In this document: positions 4,991 to 9,957 of the stretch, piece after piece
Layout of the letters: every line of letters starts with the position of its first letter
Position numbering within the stretch: the stretch's first letter is position 1
Assembly: GCA_946186335.1 (NCBI GenBank)
Contig: CAMHMW010000059.1
Span: 1 to 9,957, forward strand
From: an uncultured Candidatus Melainabacteria bacterium
Lineage (GTDB): Bacteria > Cyanobacteriota > Vampirovibrionia > Gastranaerophilales > Gastranaerophilaceae
Length of the DNA stretch: 9,957 nt
Direction of reading: 5' to 3'
Notes under the pieces: generated by a model
What the model was told of the DNA's origin: nothing
The model's input: only the letters and a program-made list of their open reading frames with translations
The model's database searches: none
Position numbers and translations under genes: made by a program

Positions 4991-5410
4991 ATGTGGGACA
5001 AAATTAAACGGTTTATTCTATCAAAAATATTTCACAAACACTACATCCGAACAGGAAAATGCAAGGGCTGCGGTGGATGTTGCTCACATATTTACGTAAA
5101 ACATTTCAAACACGTTTTGCAGGACGAAAAAGAATTTGAAAAACTTCAATATTTGCATTCATTTTATTCGGGGTTGAAAATAATAGGAAAAGACGAACTG
5201 GGATTAATCTTTGAGTGTTCACATCTTGACCCGAAAACAAAACGCTGTAAAATTCATTTTTGGCGGCCGGGAATTTGCAGACGTTACCCTCAGGAAGAAC
5301 TGTTTTCTATGGGAGGAACTCTTTCTGATGAATGCGGATACAAAATGGAGCCGATTTATCCGTTCAAAAAATATTTAAAAGATGCGAATAAAAAATTTAA
5401 ACTCAGATAA
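4991..5410 (+). CDS. YkgJ-family cysteine-cluster protein (putative Zn/Fe-chelating)
   Basis: 139-aa protein from the ATG at 4991. It shows the YkgJ/UPF0153 pattern: CKGCGGCC (24-31, i.e. CxxCxxCC), then CSHLDPKTKRCKIHFWRPGICRRYP with Cys76, Cys86 and Cys96, and a final Cys115 in DECGYKM. The family is thought to bind zinc or an iron-sulfur centre; its biochemical role is not settled. The N-terminal Lys/Arg- and Phe/Ile-rich stretch (residues 4-20) is basic and amphipathic and may touch membrane or nucleic acid. An in-frame TTG at 4973 would add six residues but lies on the promoter -10 box, so ATG is preferred. It appears to be transcribed alone, 80 bases before the next gene. Confidence 0.85.
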   Translation: MWDKIKRFILSKIFHKHYIRTGKCKGCGGCCSHIYVKHFKHVLQDEKEFEKLQYLHSFYSGLKIIGKDELGLIFECSHLDPKTKRCKIHFWRPGICRRYPQEELFSMGGTLSDECGYKMEPIYPFKKYLKDANKKFKLR

Positions 5411-5476
5411 TTAATTACCCTTTTTTCCAATGAAACAAAAAACAAAATCTTTTATATTGGTCATGTGACGATATAT

Positions 5477-5481
5477 AGGAG
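5477..5481 (+). promoter_or_regulatory. ribosome binding site AGGAG
   Basis: AGGAG lies eight bases before the ATG at 5490 and eleven before a second in-frame ATG at 5493, so the first ATG is preferred. It is one of the strongest Shine-Dalgarno sequences in the window and supports this small gene being real. Confidence 0.75.
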
Positions 5482-5489
5482 ATTTTGTA

Positions 5490-5831
5490 ATGATGAAAAA
5501 GATTATAATAATATCCTGCGCTATGCTTTTAAACATCAGTTTAACGGTATATGGCGCATGTTCTGTTGACAGTCTCGGATTTTGTCATTCGGGTATTCAG
5601 CGTCAGGAATTTGGCAATACAAATTTGAAAGACAGAATGATACCAAACAGAATAGACAATATAAGCCAGCCGAATGCACTTATGGAAAATCGCGGGATGC
5701 AGGGACAAACCCAAACTCCCGAAAATATTAACAGAGAACTTTTCCAGCAGGAATCAACACAGCCCTACAATTCAAATTGCCAGTTCGGGAACTGTATTAA
5801 CAGAACAAATTCGGGTATTTTAAAACGCTAG
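5490..5831 (+). CDS. small secreted Asn/Gln-rich protein, function unknown
   Basis: 113-aa protein, not recognised. Signal peptide: KK at 3-4, hydrophobic core IIIISCAMLLNISLTV (5-20), then YGA before Cys24. The residue three before Cys24 is Tyr, so this is not a proper lipobox and signal peptidase I cleavage is more likely than lipidation, though a non-standard lipoprotein cannot be excluded. The mature chain is polar and rich in Asn, Gln and Ser with no visible fold motif. It has four cysteines as two close pairs at its two ends (24/32 and 97/102), which could form disulfides in the periplasm. It is preceded by AGGAG and followed by a repeat and a strong hairpin, and it converges on secF. 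Confidence 0.75.
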   Translation: MMKKIIIISCAMLLNISLTVYGACSVDSLGFCHSGIQRQEFGNTNLKDRMIPNRIDNISQPNALMENRGMQGQTQTPENINRELFQQESTQPYNSNCQFGNCINRTNSGILKR

Positions 5832-5846
5832 AAAATACAAAAGTAG

Positions 5847-5866
5847 GTTGGGCATACCCGCCCGAC
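5847..5866. repeat. small palindromic repeat of the AGGTTGGGC...GCCC type
   Basis: GTTGGGC (5847-5853) and GCCCGAC (5860-5866) form a 7-bp stem with one G-T pair around ATACCC. Preceded by GTAG, it resembles the short dispersed palindromes beginning TAGGTTGGG found in many copies in cyanobacterial genomes. It lies directly beside the terminator hairpin in the convergent gap. Confidence 0.45.
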
Positions 5867-5872
5867 ACAAAG

Positions 5873-5900
5873 AGGCGGGGTTCTTTTGTGAACCCCGCCT
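5873..5900. terminator. GC-rich hairpin between convergent genes, probably bidirectional
   Basis: Arms AGGCGGGGTTC (5873-5883) and GAACCCCGCCT (5890-5900) pair perfectly over 11 bp around TTTTGT. It lies 41 bases after the small secreted gene and 26 bases after the secF stop, the expected site of a shared terminator. U-tracts are poor on both sides (GCTCATTAAA on plus, CTTTGTG on minus), so it may also protect 3' ends. Confidence 0.7.
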
Positions 5901-5926
5901 GCTCATTAAAATATATTTCAACAAAC

Positions 5927-6904
5927 CTACGCAGCCTGCTGCTCAATTTTCTTTTGTTTCTTTTCTTCCCACAAATCAACAAGCATTGTACAGAAGAAAA
6001 TACTTGAATATGTACCTATGATAACACCGAGCATCATAGCCAAAACGAAGTCTTTTGTAGTAACTCCACCGAAGAAATATAATGCCGCAAGCGTTAAGAA
6101 GGTTGTTAATGAAGTATTGATACTTCTTGTAATAGTTTGATTTACGGACTGGTCAACAATTTCCGAGAAAGTCATTTTCTTACCGTAATATCTCAGATTT
6201 TCTCTTATACGGTCAAAGGTTACAATAGTATCGTTAACCGAATAACCTATAACCGTGAGCATCGCGGTTAAGAACAGACCGTCAACCTCAACGTTATAGA
6301 ATAATCCCAAAATTGAGAAAATACCCATTACAAACAATACATCGTGCAGCAAGCCGCCAATAGCAGTGACCGCATATTTGAGTTCAAATCTGATTGTTAC
6401 ATAGATAATTATACCGAGTATTGCGATAAATAAAGCAATAAACGATTTTTTAAACAATTCGGAACTCAATGTCGGACCGACTGATGATACCTGAATCAAT
6501 TCCGCATTTTTGTATTCTTTACTTACAACATTTGTAATTGTTTCCGCATCTTTTGAACCTTCATCAATAAATTTTGTTCTTACTGAAATTATTGATTTAA
6601 TATTGTTGTTTTCAGTTGTTGGGTTAACATTCAACACCTGAATATATGTACCTGTAACACCGTCTGCTTCCAGTTCGGAACGAATCTTTCCGACCTGCGA
6701 GGATTTAACATCATCCTGAACACCGTACTGCATAATTGTACCGCCCGTGTAGTCAATACCGACTTTTACGGGAGAATGTGTCGGATAATTTATCATTGAA
6801 TATATCATAGCCACAATGCCGGGTGTCAGAAGCAATGCTGACAAACATAGCCAGAGTGTTCTGTATTTTACGACATGCAAACCATCTTTAAATAATTTAA
6901 ACAT
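5927..6904 (-). CDS. secF: protein translocase subunit SecF
   Basis: 325-aa inner-membrane protein. With SecD it forms the RND-like motor that uses the proton gradient to pull proteins out on the far side of the membrane after SecA-driven translocation. Features are the N-terminal helix (about 17-37), the family motif GIDYTGGT (49-56), a periplasmic domain to about residue 145, VGPTLSSEL (142-150), and five further helices including VIGYSVNDTIVTFDRIREN (218-236), the SecF signature with Asp225, and ITRSINTSLTT (258-268). The charged tail after residue 311 is cytoplasmic. Start ATG at 6904; an AGGAAAGG (6917-6924) overlapping the secD stop is the likely ribosome site, although spaced a long 12 bases. 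secD ends 18 bases upstream, so the two are co-transcribed. Confidence 0.96.
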   Translation of the reverse strand: MFKLFKDGLHVVKYRTLWLCLSALLLTPGIVAMIYSMINYPTHSPVKVGIDYTGGTIMQYGVQDDVKSSQVGKIRSELEADGVTGTYIQVLNVNPTTENNNIKSIISVRTKFIDEGSKDAETITNVVSKEYKNAELIQVSSVGPTLSSELFKKSFIALFIAILGIIIYVTIRFELKYAVTAIGGLLHDVLFVMGIFSILGLFYNVEVDGLFLTAMLTVIGYSVNDTIVTFDRIRENLRYYGKKMTFSEIVDQSVNQTITRSINTSLTTFLTLAALYFFGGVTTKDFVLAMMLGVIIGTYSSIFFCTMLVDLWEEKKQKKIEQQAA

Positions 6905-6922
6905 CTTATCTTTTTACCTTTC

Positions 6923-8254
6923 CTAGTCTAAAATACCGAAACGCGCTTTTTCACGTTTTGTTTCCTGAACATCAAAACCCTTACCTATTTCGTCTTTTGA
7001 AAGACCGAACAGTACGGGATATTTCAAATCACCCGTACCGAATACAAGGTGCATGAAGTTTCTTGTAACCGTAATTGCGGTAAACATTGAAACCATAACA
7101 CCAAGTGCCAGTGTAAGAGCAAAACCTTTAACAACACTTGTACCCAAGAAATATAATATTACACAAGTCAAAATTGTTGTCATATTTGAGTCAAAAATAC
7201 TTGTGAATGCTCTGTCAAAACCCGAACTGATAGCCGTAAACAGGTTTCTGCCCGCTCTCAGTTCTTCTTTTGTCCTTTCAAAAATCAAAACGTTAGCATC
7301 AACCGCCATACCGACAGACAGGATGAAACCCGCAATACCCGCTAACGTCAACGTTACAGGAATAATCTTGAATAATGCGAACAATATCAAAGCATAAATT
7401 ACAAGTGAAATATCCGCAATTACACCCGGCAATCTGTACATCAGTATCATAAATACCATTACTAGCCCGACACCGAGCAGACCTGCAAATTTTGATTTTT
7501 CAATACTGTCAGCACCCAAAGTAGGACCAACCGTATTTTCTTCTATAATATCCGACGGAACAGGCAATGCACCTGCATTCAGAAGATTAACCATTTTTTC
7601 GGCTTCTTCATATTTGAAACCTGATGCTCCGCCGGAGATTTCGGCTCTGCCGCCGAAAATCGGTTCTCTGATATTCGGTGCGGAAATTTCTTCTCCGTCA
7701 AAGAATATTGCCATCGGTTTTCCGACAAGTTTTTGAGTAAGTTCGGCAAACTTTGTGGCACCTTTTCCGTTAAATTCCAATGAAACAGTCCACTGACCTG
7801 TTTGGTCGGTACCGATTTGAGCGGAATTTAAGTCCTCACCCGTAATTTCTGCAGGTTCCCAAAGAGGCTGACCCATTTCATCTCTTTTCTGTACACCGTT
7901 TTTATCCAAAACAGGAGGTTTAAATTCCAAAAGTGCGGTTTTTCCCAAGAATGCTTCCGCCTCTTTCAAATCTGTTACGTTCGGTATTTCTACCAGTAAT
8001 CTTTTGTCACCTACTGTTGTAACCGTAGTTTCTGATACCCCGAGTTTGTTTACACGGTTTTCAATCGCAACCTGCAAACGGCTCATCACCTCAGGGGTAA
8101 TCTTCTGAATTGTATCCGTCGTTTTCGCTTCAAGCATAATTCTTGAACCGCCGACAAGATCAAGTCCCAGTTTTGTCGGTTTTTTGTAACCTACAAAGGC
8201 GCAAACTGCCACAATGATTACAATTAACCAAAACACAATAATCTTGTTTTTCAA
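6923..8254 (-). CDS. secD: protein translocase subunit SecD (TTG start)
   Basis: 443-aa partner of SecF. It has one N-terminal helix (4-23), the P1 head motif LGLDLVGGSRIMLE (29-42), the NRVNKLGVSE segment (67-76), a periplasmic domain ending at LNAGALPVP (225-233), VGPTLGADSI (242-251), and a five-helix C-terminal bundle with VGMAVDANVLIFERTKEELRAG (314-335; Asp319 is the conserved transmembrane acid), DSNMTTILTCVILYFLGTSVVKGFA (355-379) and TRNF (397-400). Shorter than the E. coli protein (615 aa) because of a smaller periplasmic region, as in many non-proteobacterial SecD. The start codon is TTG: no ATG exists in frame before residue 57, an in-frame stop lies just upstream, and AGAGGG is well placed. 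It lies 66 bases downstream of dapA. Confidence 0.96.
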   Translation of the reverse strand: MKNKIIVFWLIVIIVAVCAFVGYKKPTKLGLDLVGGSRIMLEAKTTDTIQKITPEVMSRLQVAIENRVNKLGVSETTVTTVGDKRLLVEIPNVTDLKEAEAFLGKTALLEFKPPVLDKNGVQKRDEMGQPLWEPAEITGEDLNSAQIGTDQTGQWTVSLEFNGKGATKFAELTQKLVGKPMAIFFDGEEISAPNIREPIFGGRAEISGGASGFKYEEAEKMVNLLNAGALPVPSDIIEENTVGPTLGADSIEKSKFAGLLGVGLVMVFMILMYRLPGVIADISLVIYALILFALFKIIPVTLTLAGIAGFILSVGMAVDANVLIFERTKEELRAGRNLFTAISSGFDRAFTSIFDSNMTTILTCVILYFLGTSVVKGFALTLALGVMVSMFTAITVTRNFMHLVFGTGDLKYPVLFGLSKDEIGKGFDVQETKREKARFGILD

Positions 8255-8261
8255 TTTTCTA

Positions 8262-8267
8262 CCCTCT
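8262..8267 (-). promoter_or_regulatory. ribosome binding site fixing the TTG start of secD
   Basis: AGAGGG on the minus strand lies seven bases before the TTG at 8252-8254. This ideal spacing, plus the MKNK-type N-terminus followed by a membrane helix, supports TTG as the true start. Confidence 0.75.
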
Positions 8268-8320
8268 TTATACTATCTGTTTACTGTTATTATCTTCTTT
8301 CGTTTTTTGTAAAAAATAAA

Positions 8321-9229
8321 CTACCCCAGTCGGTCTAATTCATCTTTTACACTATCATATACCCTTTGCAGAGTAATTTTTTCATCCTCGGATAATGTTA
8401 CCAGAGGACGTCTTACATATTCATTGATGATACCCTTGTATGCCAAAAGTGATTTAACCGGTATCGGATTCGGAGCGGAGAACAGGTCTTTAAATATCGG
8501 ATAAAGTTTTTTGTGCATATTCTGAGATGCAATAATTTCACCCGATTTAAAGTTCCTTATCATAGATTTTATTTCGGCACCAAAAAGATGAGAAGCAACG
8601 GAAATTACCCCGTGAGCACCTATAGACATCATCGGCAAGGTCAGACTGTCATCTCCCGAATAAACAATAAAATCTTCCGGACACAACATTTTTAATTCGG
8701 TAATTTTATCCATATCCGCAAAACTCTGTTTTACTCCGACAATGTTATTGTATTTGTTGGCAAGATATGCAACCGTTTCGGGCAGCATATTTACCCCTGT
8801 TCTTCCAGGAATGTTATATAATATTATAGGAAGACTTGTTGCCTCAGCAACCGCCGAAAAGTGTTCTACAATTCCTCTCTGGTTTGGCTTGTTATAGTAT
8901 GGTACAACCGATAAAATTGCGTCAACTTCTTCCTTTTCCGCAAATTTTGAATATTCAATTGCGGACTGTGTTGAATTTGAACCTGCACCGAGAATAATTT
9001 TTGCTTTATTTTCCACCGCTCTTTTTACGGAATTTACAAGTTCAATTTCTTCTTCATTTGTCAGGCATGGAGATTCACCCGTTGTTCCAGCGACAAGCAA
9101 AGCATCACTGCCTGATGTTATTAAGTACTTCGCAAGAGATTCAACTCCGTCATAATCAATCGCACCTGATTTTTCCATCGGTGTAACCATTGCAGTAATA
9201 ACTTCTCCGCAATCATATCTGTATGCCAT
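8321..9229 (-). CDS. dapA: 4-hydroxy-tetrahydrodipicolinate synthase
   Basis: 302-aa class I aldolase (TIM barrel) that condenses pyruvate with aspartate semialdehyde, the first committed step to diaminopimelate and lysine. Marks are VAGTTGESPCLTNEEE (46-61; Thr49/Thr50 region), VVPYYNKPNQRG (108-119; Tyr112), LYNIPGRTGVNM (137-148; Tyr138 and Arg143), VGVKQSFADMDKI (164-176; Schiff-base Lys167) and YSGDDSLTLPMMSIGAHGVISVASHLFG (190-217). The residues after the lysine read QSF rather than the usual EASG/EATG, a variation worth noting, but the Tyr, Thr and Arg set identifies DapA over N-acetylneuraminate lyase or KDG aldolase. The ATG follows AGAGGA nine bases upstream. It is first in a dapA-secD-secF unit and divergent from a penicillin-binding protein gene. 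Confidence 0.95.
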   Translation of the reverse strand: MAYRYDCGEVITAMVTPMEKSGAIDYDGVESLAKYLITSGSDALLVAGTTGESPCLTNEEEIELVNSVKRAVENKAKIILGAGSNSTQSAIEYSKFAEKEEVDAILSVVPYYNKPNQRGIVEHFSAVAEATSLPIILYNIPGRTGVNMLPETVAYLANKYNNIVGVKQSFADMDKITELKMLCPEDFIVYSGDDSLTLPMMSIGAHGVISVASHLFGAEIKSMIRNFKSGEIIASQNMHKKLYPIFKDLFSAPNPIPVKSLLAYKGIINEYVRRPLVTLSEDEKITLQRVYDSVKDELDRLG

Positions 9230-9269
9230 ATTTCTCTATCCTCTGTTTTCCCTAATCTTATACATGCTC

Positions 9270-9280
9270 ATTATATTATA
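9270..9280 (-). promoter_or_regulatory. overlapping -10 boxes for dapA
   Basis: On the minus strand TATAAT occurs twice, overlapping by one base (9275-9280 and 9270-9275), 40-46 bases before the dapA start. A TTCACA at 9295-9300 is the best -35 candidate, but its spacing is 14 or 19 bases, so the -35 is uncertain. Confidence 0.4.
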
Positions 9281-9334
9281 AAAGTTATAAAATGTGTGAA
9301 TTTATTAAGATTTTTATAATGTTTTCTTAAATAA

Positions 9335-9362
9335 TTTGATTTCTGATATAACGTGATATAAT
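9335..9362 (+). promoter_or_regulatory. promoter of the penicillin-binding protein gene
   Basis: A perfect TATAAT (9357-9362) is preceded by TTTGAT (9335-9340) at 16 bases. GATATAA is repeated at 9345-9351 and 9355-9361, one helical turn apart, overlapping the -10. The ATG at 9393 has AGGGAG (9379-9384) eight bases upstream, leaving a leader of about 24 bases. Confidence 0.5.
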
Positions 9363-9392
9363 ATAGGGGTCTTGTTATAGGGAGATATTAAT

Positions 9393-9957
9393 ATGTCAAG
9401 TTCTTACGATAGATATAAAAGCCAAAGAGCGGCTATGGGAACCCGCAGAGATTTCGGACAACCGCAGCAGCAAAAACCACCCAAAAAAGGTAGTAAATTT
9501 TTCAGAAATCTGAAAATGTTTGTCCTTACGTCAACTGCGTTGTTACTTGCGGGAATAACGGCTTTTAATCTGTATTTGTCATCCCTGCCGCCGATTGAAA
9601 ATCTTGAAGATTACAAACCGAACATCGTCACAAAATTTTATTCAAAAGACGGGGAAGTTATAAAAACATTTACGGCTTATTCATACGACAGAGTTGAACT
9701 TGAAGATGTCCCCGAAACTCTTAAACAGGCACTTATTGCAACGGAGGATAAGAATTTTTACCGCCACAACGGTTACGATATTATGGGTATTATCCGTTCA
9801 TCAATTCAAAACGTAATTGCCCGTCAGGCAGTACAGGGAGCAAGTACATTAACCCAGCAGTTAGCAAGAATTTTGTTCCTGACAAACGAAAGAACCCTGA
9901 CTAGAAAAATTAAAGAAATTGAAGTTGCCGCAAGAATTGAAAAAACCATTTCAAAAG
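9393..9957 (+). CDS. class A penicillin-binding protein (PBP1A-like), N-terminal part
   Basis: First 188 residues of a bifunctional peptidoglycan synthase, cut by the window end. Order: a cytoplasmic Lys/Gln/Pro-rich tail (1-41), one membrane anchor (about 42-62, signal anchor), SSLPPIENLEDYKPNIVTKFYSKDGEVI (63-90), typical of PBP1A, and the start of the GT51 glycosyltransferase domain with IATEDKNFYRHNGYD (115-129; catalytic Glu118) and QGASTLTQQLARILFL (148-163). The transpeptidase domain would lie beyond the edge. It polymerises lipid II into glycan strands on the outer face of the inner membrane. The start is supported by AGGGAG and a TATAAT promoter. It is divergent from dapA, which makes a precursor of the same polymer. 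Confidence 0.93.
   Translation, partial: MSSSYDRYKSQRAAMGTRRDFGQPQQQKPPKKGSKFFRNLKMFVLTSTALLLAGITAFNLYLSSLPPIENLEDYKPNIVTKFYSKDGEVIKTFTAYSYDRVELEDVPETLKQALIATEDKNFYRHNGYDIMGIIRSSIQNVIARQAVQGASTLTQQLARILFLTNERTLTRKIKEIEVAARIEKTISK

Noticed and set aside
5560..5563. Lipoprotein signal at Cys24 of the small secreted protein
   Set aside because: The residue at -3 is Tyr rather than Leu/Val/Ile, so the lipobox is not standard; left as an open alternative in the feature entry.
5581..5602. Second copy of the mtnA-type palindromic repeat in the small secreted gene (GTCATTC...ATTCAG)
   Set aside because: Only short stretches agree and the central double palindrome is absent; chance similarity is enough.

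Overview
The window reads as chromosomal DNA from an AT-rich, Gram-negative-type (diderm) bacterium. The diderm call rests on a TonB C-terminal-like domain protein, several exported proteins and a class A penicillin-binding protein. Usable -10 boxes of the TATAAT type and AGGAG/GAGGG-type ribosome binding sites, plus separate secD and secF genes, argue against Bacteroidetes. My best guess is the non-photosynthetic cyanobacterial sister lineage (Melainabacteria/Vampirovibrionia, e.g. Gastranaerophilales). This is an inference from overall protein style, especially the YM..MQRKIK.NW.PP type of TonB-like domain, and not a proven assignment. No rRNA, tRNA, CRISPR array, transposase or phage gene was seen.

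Positions 1-4585 hold a seven-gene run on the minus strand. In transcription order it is ruvC (Holliday junction resolvase), a four-helix membrane protein, mtnA (methionine salvage isomerase), a TonB-C-like membrane-anchored protein, a small secreted protein, then a 13-bp hairpin, and finally bioF and bioG (biotin precursor synthesis; bioG runs off the left edge). Gaps within the run are 3-77 bases, and bioF and bioG overlap. mtnA carries an in-frame insertion of a short palindromic repeat that encodes the residues CHSELDSESV.

Positions 4586-4972 form a gene-free region between divergent genes. It contains a ruvC promoter that appears to give a leaderless mRNA, a GC-rich block with several small inverted repeats, a clear minus-strand intrinsic terminator with no gene in front of it, a two-copy 32-bp tandem repeat, and a long hairpin. 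The terminator and hairpin together suggest a small RNA or a leader on the minus strand. On the plus strand come a cysteine-cluster (YkgJ-type) protein, also with a promoter too close for a leader, and a small secreted Asn/Gln-rich protein. The convergent junction at 5832-5926 holds a palindromic repeat and a strong GC-rich hairpin.

Positions 5927-9229 encode dapA, secD and secF on the minus strand in that transcription order: lysine/diaminopimelate synthesis followed by the SecDF translocation motor. secD begins with TTG. From a 163-bp divergent promoter region, the plus-strand gene at 9393 begins a class A penicillin-binding protein that is cut by the right edge. DapA (diaminopimelate for peptidoglycan) and this glycosyltransferase/transpeptidase therefore share a divergent control region, a sensible cell-wall pairing.
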